In this document: one piece after another, positions 54,197 to 63,011 of the stretch
Position numbering within the stretch: the stretch's first letter is position 1
How the letters are laid out: every line of letters begins with the position of its first letter
DNA from: Thermohahella caldifontis
GTDB taxonomy: Bacteria; Pseudomonadota; Gammaproteobacteria; Pseudomonadales; Oleiphilaceae
Direction of reading: 5' to 3'
Length of the DNA stretch: 64,000 nt
NCBI RefSeq assembly: GCF_041153465.1
Contig: NZ_CP154858.1
Span: 248,001-312,000 of the forward strand
Translations under genes and position numbers: made by a program
Notes under the pieces: model-generated
The model's input: the letters and a program-made list of their open reading frames with translations, nothing else
What the model was told of the DNA's origin: nothing
Database searches by the model: none

Positions 54197-55132
54197 ATGG
54201 CAGATCTTCTCAGCAGTATCGACGCGCGCACCAAACTGGTCGGGGAAAACCGCCTGGAGCTTCTGCTTTTTCGTCTGGCGGGCAGGCAGCTGTATGCCCT
54301 CAACGTTTTCAAGATTCAGGAAGTCCTCAAACTGCCGAATCTGACGGCGGTGCCGCACCGGCATCCCCATGTGCTGGGCGTCACGCACATCCGGGATCTG
54401 ACGGTTCCGGTGATCAACCTGTCCCAGGCCATCAGGCTGACGCCCCTGGATCCCAAAACCTCCGACACCCTCATCGTTTGTGAGTACAACCGGCAGGTGC
54501 AGGCCTTTCTGGTGGGCGGCGTCGAGCGCATCGTCAACATGAACTGGGAACAGATTCTGCCGCCACCGCGTGGCGCGGGCAAATATCACTACGTTACGGC
54601 GATCACGCACTATAACGACCAGATTGTCGAGATCATCGATGTGGAAAGAGTGCTGGCAGATATTTCGCCGCCTTCTACCGATGTGCCCGCGGAAATTCTG
54701 AAAGATGAGATCAAGGCTCAGACTGAAGGCCGGGAGATTCTGCTGGTGGATGACTCCCCGGTGGCGCTCGCCCAGGCAAAGGGCACCCTGTCCCACCTGG
54801 GCATCCGTGCCATTACCGCTTCGAATGGGCAGGAAGCACTTTCGCTGCTCAAATCCTGGGCAGACCAGGGTATTCATGTGCCGGAAAAACTGCTGATGGT
54901 GATTACCGACGCAGAGATGCCATCCATGGATGGCTACCGGCTGACCACCGAAATCAGGCAGGATCCGCGGCTGAAGGATCTTTATGTCGTACTGCACACG
55001 TCGCTCAGTGGCAGCTTCAACAAGGCCATGGTGAAAAAGGTGGGGTGCGACGATTTCCTCTCCAAGTTCAAGCCCGAAGAACTGGTGCTGGCTGTGGAGC
55101 AGCGGCTTCAGGCCCGCCGGGAGGCACACTGA
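54197..55132 (+). CDS. cheV: Chemotaxis coupling protein CheV
   Basis: CheV joins a CheW-like adaptor to a response-receiver domain and adjusts receptor-CheA signalling. The 311 residues have the CheW part (ELLLFRLAGRQLYALNVFKIQEVLKLP, HVLGVTHIRDLTVPVINLSQAI, GVERIVNMNWEQILPPP) and a receiver (EILLVDDSPVALAQAKGTL, VITDAEMPSMDGYRLTTEIR with the phospho-acceptor Asp, LHTSLSGSFN, KVGCDDFLSKF). ATG 54197 is preferred to 54167. No other chemotaxis genes are in the window. Confidence 0.94.
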   Translation: MADLLSSIDARTKLVGENRLELLLFRLAGRQLYALNVFKIQEVLKLPNLTAVPHRHPHVLGVTHIRDLTVPVINLSQAIRLTPLDPKTSDTLIVCEYNRQVQAFLVGGVERIVNMNWEQILPPPRGAGKYHYVTAITHYNDQIVEIIDVERVLADISPPSTDVPAEILKDEIKAQTEGREILLVDDSPVALAQAKGTLSHLGIRAITASNGQEALSLLKSWADQGIHVPEKLLMVITDAEMPSMDGYRLTTEIRQDPRLKDLYVVLHTSLSGSFNKAMVKKVGCDDFLSKFKPEELVLAVEQRLQARREAH

Positions 55133-55202
55133 ACCCGGTGGTCAACTGCCGGGCGAACGGGTACACTTTCCGCCCTGATCAACGGGTTGGAAAAGGCGCT
55201 TC

Positions 55203-55988
55203 ATGCTCAGGATTCATTCTTTGTATCTCTATCCGGTCAAGTCCTGTGCGGGCATCCGGGTTTCCCATGTCTGGGCCGGACCGCAGGGCCTGGCCGGTGA
55301 CCGCCGCTGGATGGTGACCGATTCCACCGGGGCGATGCTGACGGCACGCAAGCACCCCGAACTGCTTCGCGTCCAGCCATTGCCCGATGAATCCGGACTT
55401 TGGCTCACGGCGCCCGGGATGCCATCCCTGCATGTTGAGCGTCCCGTTTCCGGCCCGGTGGTCAGCAGCCAGGTCTGGCAGGACGCTGTGGACAAGGCGT
55501 GCCTGTCAGAAGCCGGGAGCGAGTGGTTCGGGCGATACCTGGGGCAGGACGTGAAGCTGGTCTGGATACCCCCTGAAAACCTCCGGCCCGTGGATCCGGC
55601 CTGGGCGGGAGATGCCTGGACCGGCTTTGCAGACGGGTTTCCGCTTCTGGTGACTCACCAGGCGTCTCTGGAGGACCTTGCCCGGCGGGTCGGCATGGCG
55701 CTGGACATGCGGCGATTCCGGCCCAATGTGGTGATCGGGGGCGGCGAGGCCTGGGCCGAAGATGGCTGGAGCACGCTGAGGGCGGGCGAAGTGACCATAG
55801 CCCTGAGCAAGCCGTGCAGCCGCTGCGTGATGACCACGCTGGATCCCGACACTCAGGCGAGGCACCCGGAAGTTCTCAGGACGCTGGCGGGATTCCGCAA
55901 AACGGAAGCGGGCGTGATATTTGGCAGGAATGCCCTTGTGCGGGCACCGGGCATGCTTTGCGCCGGCATGAGCCTGCGGGAGGAATAA
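55203..55988 (+). CDS. MOSC domain protein (YcbX-like)
   Basis: The 261 residues have an N-terminal MOSC_N beta-barrel (LRIHSLYLYPVKSCAGIRVSHVWAGPQGLAGDRRWMVTD) and a MOSC domain with FRPNVVIGGGEAWAEDGWSTLRAG and the molybdenum-ligand cysteine in SKPCSRCVMTTLDPDT. YcbX-type enzymes bind molybdenum cofactor and reduce N-hydroxylated compounds. The usual C-terminal ferredoxin domain of Escherichia coli YcbX is absent, so an external electron donor is expected. It ends next to the uup start. Confidence 0.9.
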   Translation: MLRIHSLYLYPVKSCAGIRVSHVWAGPQGLAGDRRWMVTDSTGAMLTARKHPELLRVQPLPDESGLWLTAPGMPSLHVERPVSGPVVSSQVWQDAVDKACLSEAGSEWFGRYLGQDVKLVWIPPENLRPVDPAWAGDAWTGFADGFPLLVTHQASLEDLARRVGMALDMRRFRPNVVIGGGEAWAEDGWSTLRAGEVTIALSKPCSRCVMTTLDPDTQARHPEVLRTLAGFRKTEAGVIFGRNALVRAPGMLCAGMSLREE

Positions 55989-57899
55989 GTGGCACTGATT
56001 ACACTTCGTGACGCCTGTCTGGCTTACGGGCATCATCCGCTTCTCGATCATGCGGACATGACACTGGAAGCTGGGGAACGCCTCTGTATCGTTGGCCGCA
56101 ACGGTGCCGGCAAGTCCACCCTGCTGAAAGTCCTGTTGGGCGATGTGCAGCTTGACGGCGGGGAACTGCAGCGGCAGCGGGATCTGAAGGTGGCCATGCT
56201 GCCCCAGGCCCTTCTGGATATCCCTGAAAAAACCGTGTATGACGTGGTGGCTGAAGGGTTGGGCGAGCTTGGCGATGCACTGCAGGACTGGCACCACGAG
56301 AGCCAGAAAGGGGAGCAGGTGAATCTGGCTCGCCTGGATGCGCTGCAGAAGCGCATCGAACTGGGGGATGGCTGGCGCGTGCATCAGCGCATAGAAAGTA
56401 TTCTGGATCGTTTCGGACTGGATCCCGATGTCCGGTACGAGGATCTGTCCGGTGGCTGGAAACGGCGTGTGCTGCTGGCGCGGGCCATTCTGCCGGCTCC
56501 CGATGTGCTGCTGCTGGATGAGCCCACCAACCATCTGGACGTGGACGCCATTACTTGGCTGGAGGAATGGATGCCGGGATTTGGCGGTGCCGTCGTCTTC
56601 ATTTCCCATGACAGGGCCTTCCTGGATCGTACCGCCACCCGTATCGTGGAACTGGATCGCGGCAAGCTCTACAGCTGGCCGGCGCCCTATGACGCCTATC
56701 TTGAGAAGAAGGCGGAACAGCTGAATGCCGAGGAAAAGGCCCGCGAGCGGTTTGACAAGAAGCTGGCGCAGGAGGAAGCCTGGATCCGGCAGGGCATCAA
56801 GGCCCGGCGCACCCGCAATGAAGGTCGTGTCCGCGCGCTCAAGGCCCTCAGAGAGGCCGCACGCCAGCGTATCCAGCGGCAGGGCTCTGCCTCGCTTCAG
56901 ATTCAGGAGGCCGAGCGCTCCGGCAAGATTGTGGTGGACATGCAACAGGTGACCTTCGGACATGATCCGGATCACCCCCAGGTGCGGGATCTGAACTGGA
57001 CGCTGATGCGGGGCGACCGGGTGGGTATTCTCGGGCCCAATGGTATCGGCAAGTCCACGCTGATCAAGCTGGTCACCGGCGAACTGCAGCCACAGAGCGG
57101 CCACATTCGCCGGGGAACCAAACTGGAAATTTGTTACTTCGACCAGTCGCGTGATCAGATTGATCTCTCGAAATCCATCTGGGACAACGTGGCAGAAGGC
57201 AAGGATCACGTCGAAGTAGGCGGGCGGACCCTTCATGTGGCCGGCTACCTGCAATCCTTCCTGTTTGACAGTCAGCGGTTGCGAACCCCTGCCAGTGCCC
57301 TGTCCGGCGGAGAAATCAACCGCCTGCTGCTGGCCCGGCTGTTCACACGGCCTTTCAACCTGCTGATCATGGATGAGCCCACCAACGATCTGGATATCGA
57401 AACGCTGGAAGTCCTGGAGGATATGCTTACCGCCTATGATGGCACGCTCCTGCTGGTCTCGCACGACCGCGCCTTCCTCGACAATGTGGTCACCAGCACG
57501 CTGGTTGCGGAGGGGGACGGGCGCTGGACGGCATACGCCGGCGGCTATTCCGACTGGCTCCTTCAGCGACCGTCCCCGGCCTCAGTGCCTGACAAGCCGC
57601 AACGGGACGCGGGGGCTGCGGAAGCGCCCCCGGAATCCGGTACGTCCGCGCCAGAGCGCAGCAAAGGCCAGGGCAAGCTCAGCTACAAACTCAAGCGCGA
57701 ACTGGAACAGCTGCCTGCAGAGATTGAACGTCTGGAGCGCGAGATCGAAGCGCTTGAGGCCCGGACCCAGTCCCCCGATTTCTACACGGGCGATCATGTG
57801 GAAGTGACCCGTACGCTGGAACAGTTGGCCGAGCGGCAGAAAGCGCTGGAAGCCCTCCTGGAGCGATGGATGGAGCTGGAGGACATGTCCCGGGGATAA
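55989..57899 (+). CDS. uup: ABC-F ATPase Uup
   Basis: This 636-residue cytoplasmic protein has two ABC cassettes: Walker A VGRNGAGKST and GPNGIGKST, signatures LSGGWKRRVLLARA and LSGGEINRLLLARL, Walker B LLLDEPTNHLD and LIMDEPTNDLD. The linker with RQGIKARRTRNEGRVRALKALR, and the C-terminal coiled coil (KLSYKLKRELEQLPAEIERLEREIEALEARTQ), are characteristic of Uup. ABC-F proteins relieve stalled ribosomes or influence DNA structure and transposon excision. The start is GTG directly after the MOSC gene stop. Confidence 0.96.
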   Translation: MALITLRDACLAYGHHPLLDHADMTLEAGERLCIVGRNGAGKSTLLKVLLGDVQLDGGELQRQRDLKVAMLPQALLDIPEKTVYDVVAEGLGELGDALQDWHHESQKGEQVNLARLDALQKRIELGDGWRVHQRIESILDRFGLDPDVRYEDLSGGWKRRVLLARAILPAPDVLLLDEPTNHLDVDAITWLEEWMPGFGGAVVFISHDRAFLDRTATRIVELDRGKLYSWPAPYDAYLEKKAEQLNAEEKARERFDKKLAQEEAWIRQGIKARRTRNEGRVRALKALREAARQRIQRQGSASLQIQEAERSGKIVVDMQQVTFGHDPDHPQVRDLNWTLMRGDRVGILGPNGIGKSTLIKLVTGELQPQSGHIRRGTKLEICYFDQSRDQIDLSKSIWDNVAEGKDHVEVGGRTLHVAGYLQSFLFDSQRLRTPASALSGGEINRLLLARLFTRPFNLLIMDEPTNDLDIETLEVLEDMLTAYDGTLLLVSHDRAFLDNVVTSTLVAEGDGRWTAYAGGYSDWLLQRPSPASVPDKPQRDAGAAEAPPESGTSAPERSKGQGKLSYKLKRELEQLPAEIERLEREIEALEARTQSPDFYTGDHVEVTRTLEQLAERQKALEALLERWMELEDMSRG

Positions 57900-57973
57900 T
57901 TTACAAAATTCCACAGCCGTTATGGTATTCACACGCTAGACTGTAGGGTGTTTCCCAGGAGGATCTCAATCAG

Positions 57974-58657
57974 ATGCTGATCGAATACCGATTCGAATTT
58001 GAAAGCCGGGAACCCTATGTGTTTGAGGTGGATACCCAGCGACCTGTGGCTACGGAAGAGCACCGCACCCTGCCGGCCTGGACGAGGCTCGGACATTGCC
58101 AGTGTGTGAACTGCCCGCTAGGCAAGCAGGAGGGGGCGCGGTGCCCGGCGGCGGTGGATCTGATTGATCTGGTGGACGTCTTCCATGGAGAGCCGGCTTT
58201 TCAGAAGGTCAGAGTTGAGGTGACCACCCCACAGCGCGGCTATTTCAAGCGCACCAGCCTTGAGGAAGGCCTGCGCTCCCTCATGGGGCTGGTCATGGCG
58301 ACTTCAGGCTGCCCCATTCTCGGTCAGCTGCGTCCGCTGGCGCTCCATCACATGCCCTTTGCGTCCGAAGAAGAGTTTATCCTCCGTTCCGTGTCCATGT
58401 ACCTGCTCAAACAGTACTTTCAACTGCGCGAAAATGGCACGGCTGACTGGCAGCTCAAGGGGCTGATCGAGCTCAACCGACAGCTCCAGCTGGTCAACCA
58501 GGCCATGTGGCAGCGCATCCATTCGGCCTGTGAACAGGACTCCAATCTCAAAGCCCTGCTCAGTTTCTTCTCCCTGGCTTCCAGTGTCACCTTTTCCCTG
58601 GAGGCGCAGTTGCTGAAGCTGCGTCAGCACTTCCTGCAGGGCGAGCCGCCGGCCTGA
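57974..58657 (+). CDS. Unknown cytoplasmic protein with cysteine cluster
   Basis: This 227-residue protein has an AGGAGG ribosome site. I cannot name the family. The N-terminal third contains GHCQCVNCPLGKQEGARCPAAVDL, a cluster of four cysteines (about residues 42-58) that could bind a metal or Fe-S centre. The rest is helical (SLEEGLRSLMGLVMATSGCPILGQLRPLALHHMPF, LKQYFQLRENGTADWQLKGLIELNRQLQLVNQAMWQRIHSAC). It follows uup by 74 bases. Confidence 0.75.
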   Translation: MLIEYRFEFESREPYVFEVDTQRPVATEEHRTLPAWTRLGHCQCVNCPLGKQEGARCPAAVDLIDLVDVFHGEPAFQKVRVEVTTPQRGYFKRTSLEEGLRSLMGLVMATSGCPILGQLRPLALHHMPFASEEEFILRSVSMYLLKQYFQLRENGTADWQLKGLIELNRQLQLVNQAMWQRIHSACEQDSNLKALLSFFSLASSVTFSLEAQLLKLRQHFLQGEPPA

Positions 58658-58660
58658 GGA

Positions 58661-59089
58661 TCACTTGTCCCTGATGCGGACAGCCAGTACGTCGCATTTG
58701 GCGCCGTGCAGCACGCCATTTGCCGTTGAGCCGAGCAAGAGTTGCAGACCGTGACGGCCGTGGCTGCCGACGACAATGAGGCCGACCTCCTTTTCTTCGG
58801 CAACCCGGTGAATTTCAGCCTCTGGCCGGCCTACGGTCACAATCAGCTCAGCCTCAAGCGAAAACTCGCGATTGAGTGCCTCCAGTTGTGCGCGGGCATT
58901 GTCCTCGATCTGCTTCTGAATGTCTCCGATATCCAGCGGAATATCCCCGCCATAGGCATACGCAATGGGCTCCACCACATGCAGCAGGGTAATGGCCGCA
59001 CCGGTCTGCTGCTTGAGGTAGGCGGCCTTGGTGGCAACCTGTTTTGACTCATCTGTTGCGTCCACCGCAACAAGAATTCTGGAATACAT
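58661..59089 (-). CDS. Universal stress protein UspA family
   Basis: This 142-residue protein starts MYSRILVAVDATDESKQVATKAAYLK. The nucleotide-binding motif VGSHGRHGLQLLLGSTANGVLHGAKCDVLAVR is the ATP-binding G-x2-G-x9-G-S form. It probably dimerises and acts in stress survival. ATG 59089 has been chosen; the upstream frame continues without homology. Confidence 0.93.
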   Translation of the reverse strand: MYSRILVAVDATDESKQVATKAAYLKQQTGAAITLLHVVEPIAYAYGGDIPLDIGDIQKQIEDNARAQLEALNREFSLEAELIVTVGRPEAEIHRVAEEKEVGLIVVGSHGRHGLQLLLGSTANGVLHGAKCDVLAVRIRDK

Positions 59090-59172
59090 GGTGTGGCTCC
59101 CTTGGTTTTCCGGTTTTCGTACACATAACAATAGTGGCTGATGGCAATGGATCAAGTGAGGCAGGTCAAAGA

Positions 59173-59592
59173 ATGGCATGGTTATGGATTATTGTGGGCG
59201 TCGTGTTTATTGTCGGCACCCTGACATGGCTGCTGCCCAGTCCCTGGGAGCGGAAGGTTCAAAAGGTACGATCCCGGGCCATGAAGCAGGGTGTGCATGT
59301 CCGCCGCATGTTTTCCAGGGATTTGCCGGAAACATTGCCGGAGGCGGAAGGGCCCTGGTACCTGTACTGGGTCACCTCGGGCAATGCTGACACGCAGGAT
59401 ACGGAATATATACCACCGCCTCCGGATCTGAGTGCTGCGCTGGGTGAACCATCACGACTGCTGGGTGTGCGGGGACCGGGGTACGTGGGTGTGATCTGGA
59501 ATGAAGAGCCGCCCGAAGAGGCGGCTCTGGAAAGCGTCGTGAACTGGATAAGGTCGCTCAGGCAGACTCCAGAGACGCCAGCATCTCGTTGA
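59173..59592 (+). CDS. Unknown membrane-anchored protein
   Basis: This 139-residue protein has an N-terminal membrane helix (AWLWIIVGVVFIVGTLTWLL), a basic segment (ERKVQKVRSRAMKQGVHVRRMFSR), and a soluble domain with YLYWVTSGNA and GPGYVGVIWNEEPPEEAAL. No family is recognised. It is divergent from the UspA gene (83-base gap), and its 3' end overlaps the convergent exported-protein gene by 35 bases. Confidence 0.68.
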   Translation: MAWLWIIVGVVFIVGTLTWLLPSPWERKVQKVRSRAMKQGVHVRRMFSRDLPETLPEAEGPWYLYWVTSGNADTQDTEYIPPPPDLSAALGEPSRLLGVRGPGYVGVIWNEEPPEEAALESVVNWIRSLRQTPETPASR

Positions 59593-60391
59593 AGAGTTCG
59601 ACAATGCGCCTGGAATAGCGATTGACCACGTAATACACGTTGTTTTCGTTGTAGTTGATGAATGAGCCGCGGATGAAGGCCCACTGTGCCTGAATCCTGT
59701 CCAGAGTCTTCTCCAGGTCCGCAGGCAGCTTCATGTTTGTCAGCTTTTCCAGGTTCTTGTCCAGCAGCCTGGCCTGTTCATCCATGGGCTTTTCCGTGTC
59801 CGCGCCCTGGAAGATCTGGGAGGCGCTTGAGGCGCTACGGGCGGCGTATTTGGTGGCCATGGATTCCAGCAAGTAAATGGACTGGCGAATCAGCTCCACA
59901 TTGGCCGGAGGGTTGTAACCGGACTTTTCCTGCACCTCCCGGTATGCCTTTGCGGCCAGTTCGTTCATGTCCACGTTTCGCTGTGCCATGTCACTGACCA
60001 GGCGCAAGTCGGGATAACCTTGCTCCACGACATCGTTTACGTTGGTATTGAGTAGCTCTTTGTACTCATGCCACTTGGCGCTCAGCGCTGTCAGTGCATC
60101 CTGGATTTCGGTCACCCCTTCGGTGGATTCCAGAGTGTTCATGGCACTGTTCACGGCATTGATCTCTTCGCGCACTTCGGTCAGTGCGAGCTTGTCACCC
60201 GGTGCGAGGCTGAAGTTGTAGAAGGCACGAATTGCCTGGTAGCTGTGAACGCGCACCTGGTGAAGGTTATCCGCGATAGGACGGGCCTGTTCGGGTGTCA
60301 GCGCCCAGGCCGAAGATGCTCCGAGTACGCAGACCAACAGAAGCGACAGAAAGGCAGCGATAGAACGGCGCAGATCTAAAGTGATGGTCAT
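59558..60391 (-). CDS. Unknown periplasmic helical protein
   Basis: This 277-residue protein has a signal peptide (SIAAFLSLLLVCVLGASSAWA) and an almost entirely helical mature part (EINAVNSAMNTLESTEGVTEIQDALTALSAKWHEYKELL, LDRIQAQWAFIRGSFINYNENNVYYVVNRYSRRIVELFNEML). The pattern resembles periplasmic sensor helices of type IV pili receptor-like (PilJ) proteins, but no membrane or signalling domain is present. The function is unknown. It is divergent from fadB across a 438-base gap. Confidence 0.72.
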   Translation of the reverse strand: MTITLDLRRSIAAFLSLLLVCVLGASSAWALTPEQARPIADNLHQVRVHSYQAIRAFYNFSLAPGDKLALTEVREEINAVNSAMNTLESTEGVTEIQDALTALSAKWHEYKELLNTNVNDVVEQGYPDLRLVSDMAQRNVDMNELAAKAYREVQEKSGYNPPANVELIRQSIYLLESMATKYAARSASSASQIFQGADTEKPMDEQARLLDKNLEKLTNMKLPADLEKTLDRIQAQWAFIRGSFINYNENNVYYVVNRYSRRIVELFNEMLASLESA

Positions 60392-60651
60392 GTTTTTCTA
60401 CTCTCTGGATTTGTTTTTGTTGGCAGCTCGGGCAGATACCCCAAGGGACGCAGTCCATAACTGAAGACTAGGCCATAAGGCTTGTTTCGTCAAAGAACTG
60501 ACGTGCCGATGCAGGCTCTCTGCCGGAAATCCTGAAATCGGGATGTTATCAGTTTTTCCCGTGGTTTCTAAGTGAATTTTGTAAGTCCCTGTAATTCTGC
60601 GCATTTGGCATTTTCCATACGGATGATCACGTAAAAAATATGCGGATCTCA

Positions 60652-60680
60652 TTGACAAATTGCTCGAATTTTTCCATGGT
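60652..60680 (+). promoter_or_regulatory. Candidate fadBA promoter
   Basis: A perfect -35 TTGACA (60652-60657) is followed at 17 bases by CATGGT (60675-60680), a weak -10. The operator at 60691-60712 would then overlap the start of transcription. Confidence 0.45.
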
Positions 60681-60690
60681 GTGCACACCT

Positions 60691-60712
60691 AATTCAAACG
60701 AGCGTATGAATT
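60691..60712 (+). promoter_or_regulatory. Palindromic operator upstream of fadBA, PsrA-like
   Basis: Half-sites AATTCAxACG and CGTxTGAATT form a 22-base near-perfect palindrome. The core CAAAC-N4-GTATG differs by one base from the PsrA consensus (C/G)AAAC-N(2-4)-GTTT(C/G), as known from Pseudomonas. PsrA is a TetR repressor of fadBA released by long-chain fatty acids. Confidence 0.6.
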
Positions 60713-60829
60713 TTGGTTCAATCATCACTCGGGTTTGACCATGCTCAGGAAAAGGGTCGCACCGCACACGACAGCCCAGGGCGGCTGATCAGGTGCGTCA
60801 TTCAGTAAAACATGCTTGGAGAACAGTTG

Positions 60830-62977
60830 ATGATTTACGAAGGTAAAGCCATCACGGTCAAAATGCACGAAGACGGCATTGCTGTGCTGAACTTCGATTT
60901 ACAGGGCGAGTCTGTCAACAAGTTTAACCGCCTGACACTTTCTGAACTGCGTGAAGCCACTGACAAGCTCAAGGCGAGCAAGGACATCAAGGGTCTGGTT
61001 GTCACCAGCTCCAAGGAAAGCTTCATCGTTGGTGCAGACATCACCGAATTCCAGGAACTTTTCTCCGGGCCGGAAGAAGAACTGGTGGCCAACAACCTGC
61101 AGGCCAACGCCATTTTCAATGACATTGAAGATCTGCCGTTCCCGACCGTGACCGCAATCAACGGTCTGGCCTTGGGTGGTGGTTTCGAGATGTGTCTTGC
61201 CACCGATTACCGTGTCATGTCCACCAAGGCCAAGGTCGGATTGCCGGAAGTGAAGCTGGGTATCTTCCCGGGCTTCGGCGGTACCGTACGCCTGTCTCGT
61301 CTGATCGGCGCGGACTATGCCATCGAGTGGATCTGCATGGGCAGCGAGAACAAGCCCGAGAAAGCGCTCAAGGAACATGCCGTTGACGCGGTGGTTGAGC
61401 CCGAGAAGCTGTTCGACGCGGCAGTTCAGCTGCTGAAGAACGCCATCGAAGGCAAGCTGGACTACAAGGCGCGCCGCGCCGAGAAGACGGGCAAGCTCAA
61501 GCTGAACCCCATGGAAAGCATGATGTGCTTTGAAACCGCCAAGGGCTTTGTGGCCGGCCAGGCAGGTCGTCATTACCCGGCACCGGTTGAAGCCATCAAG
61601 ACCATGCAGAAGCATGCCGGTCTGGCACGCGACAAGGCGATCGAAGTGGAAGCCAAGGGCTTTGCCAAGATGGCCAAGACACCTGTTGCCGGCAACCTCG
61701 TTCGCCTGTTCCTGAACGACCAGATCGTGAAGAAGAAGGCCAAGGCATGGGACGACAAGGCGGGTGAAGTCAACCGCGCTGCTGTGCTAGGTGCCGGTAT
61801 CATGGGTGGCGGCATTGCCTACCAGTCCGCCTACAAGGGTACCCCGATCCTGATGAAGGATATCAACGAGCAGGGGCTCAAGGCCGGTCTGGACGAAGCG
61901 AAAAATCTGCTGGCCAAGCGTGTGGCCAAGCGCAAGATGACGCCCGAGCAGATGGCCGATACCCTGAACAACATCGTGCCGACCCTGAGCTACGGTGATT
62001 TCGGCAACGTGGATCTGGTGGTTGAAGCTGTTGTCGAGAACCCGAAGGTGAAGGACATTGTCCTCCGCGAAGTGGAAGATGTGGTGCGTGAAGACACCAT
62101 CCTCACGTCCAACACCTCCACCATCTCCATCAGCCTGCTGGCGAAGAACCTCAAGCGTCCGGAAAACTTCTGTGGTATGCACTTCTTCAACCCGGTTCCG
62201 CTGATGCCGCTCGTGGAAGTTATCCGCGGTGAGAAGACCAGTGACCGCGCCATTGCAACCACGGTGGCCTATGCCAAGAAGATGGGCAAGACGCCGATCG
62301 TGGTCAACGACTGCCCGGGATTCCTGGTCAACCGTATCCTGTTCCCGTACTTCGGCGGCTTTATCGGCCTGATCCGTGACGGTGCCGACTTCCAGAAAGT
62401 TGACAAGGTCATGGAGAAGTTCGGCTGGCCCATGGGCCCGGCTTATCTGCTTGACGTTGTGGGCATGGATACCGCACACCATGCTGGCGGCGTGATGGCC
62501 GAAGGCTTCCCGGATCGCATGAAGCATGAAGGGACAACGATCATCGACGTCATGTTCGAAGAGAAGCGTTTTGGTCAGAAGACTGACAAGGGCTTCTACA
62601 AGTACGAACTTGACCGCAAGGGCAAGAAGAAGAAGGTCTCTGACGAGACGGCTTACGAGCTGGTCAAGCGTGTACAGAAAGAACAGCGTGATTTCTCTGA
62701 AGAGGAAATCATTGAGCGCATGATGGTGCCGCTGTGCATCGAAACCGTTCGCTGCCTGGAAGATGGTATCGTTGAAACCGCTGCAGAAGCAGATATGGGC
62801 CTGATCTACGGTATCGGTTTCCCTCCGTTCCGTGGTGGTGCTCTGCGCTATATCGACGAGATCGGCGTGGCGAAGTTCTGCGAAATTGCAGACAAGTATG
62901 CCGACCTGGGGCCGCTGTATCAGCCGACCGAGCGTCTGCGTGAAATGGCGAAGAAGGGCGAGACCTTCCACGGTTAA
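60830..62977 (+). CDS. fadB: Fatty acid oxidation complex subunit alpha
   Basis: FadB carries enoyl-CoA hydratase/isomerase and 3-hydroxyacyl-CoA dehydrogenase activities of beta-oxidation. The 715 residues start MIYEGKAITVKMHEDGIAVLNFD. The crotonase part shows FIVGADITEF, NGLALGGGFEMCLATDYRV and GLPEVKLGIFPGFGGTVRL (catalytic Glu pair). The dehydrogenase part begins with AAVLGAGIMGGGIAYQSAYKG near residue 320 and has FCGMHFFNPVPLMPLVEVIRG. ATG 60830, with GGAG eight bases upstream, is preferred to 60812. fadA follows after 34 bases. Confidence 0.97.
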   Translation: MIYEGKAITVKMHEDGIAVLNFDLQGESVNKFNRLTLSELREATDKLKASKDIKGLVVTSSKESFIVGADITEFQELFSGPEEELVANNLQANAIFNDIEDLPFPTVTAINGLALGGGFEMCLATDYRVMSTKAKVGLPEVKLGIFPGFGGTVRLSRLIGADYAIEWICMGSENKPEKALKEHAVDAVVEPEKLFDAAVQLLKNAIEGKLDYKARRAEKTGKLKLNPMESMMCFETAKGFVAGQAGRHYPAPVEAIKTMQKHAGLARDKAIEVEAKGFAKMAKTPVAGNLVRLFLNDQIVKKKAKAWDDKAGEVNRAAVLGAGIMGGGIAYQSAYKGTPILMKDINEQGLKAGLDEAKNLLAKRVAKRKMTPEQMADTLNNIVPTLSYGDFGNVDLVVEAVVENPKVKDIVLREVEDVVREDTILTSNTSTISISLLAKNLKRPENFCGMHFFNPVPLMPLVEVIRGEKTSDRAIATTVAYAKKMGKTPIVVNDCPGFLVNRILFPYFGGFIGLIRDGADFQKVDKVMEKFGWPMGPAYLLDVVGMDTAHHAGGVMAEGFPDRMKHEGTTIIDVMFEEKRFGQKTDKGFYKYELDRKGKKKKVSDETAYELVKRVQKEQRDFSEEEIIERMMVPLCIETVRCLEDGIVETAAEADMGLIYGIGFPPFRGGALRYIDEIGVAKFCEIADKYADLGPLYQPTERLREMAKKGETFHG

Positions 62978-63011
62978 CCGCTAACAGAGAATTCCGAACG
63001 GAGAGAAGAAT

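Larger units (their letters stand above)
60392..60829 (+). other. 438-base intergenic region, fadB control region
   Basis: No open frame with protein-like content is seen. It holds the upstream region of the minus-strand exported-protein gene, a perfect -35 TTGACA at 60652-60657, and a palindromic operator at 60691-60712. The stretch 60420-60640 shows nothing I can assign. Confidence 0.6.

Noticed and set aside
55506..57464. A 652-codon minus-strand frame opposite ycbX-like and uup genes
   Set aside because: Crosses two real genes on the opposite strand and has no recognisable domain.
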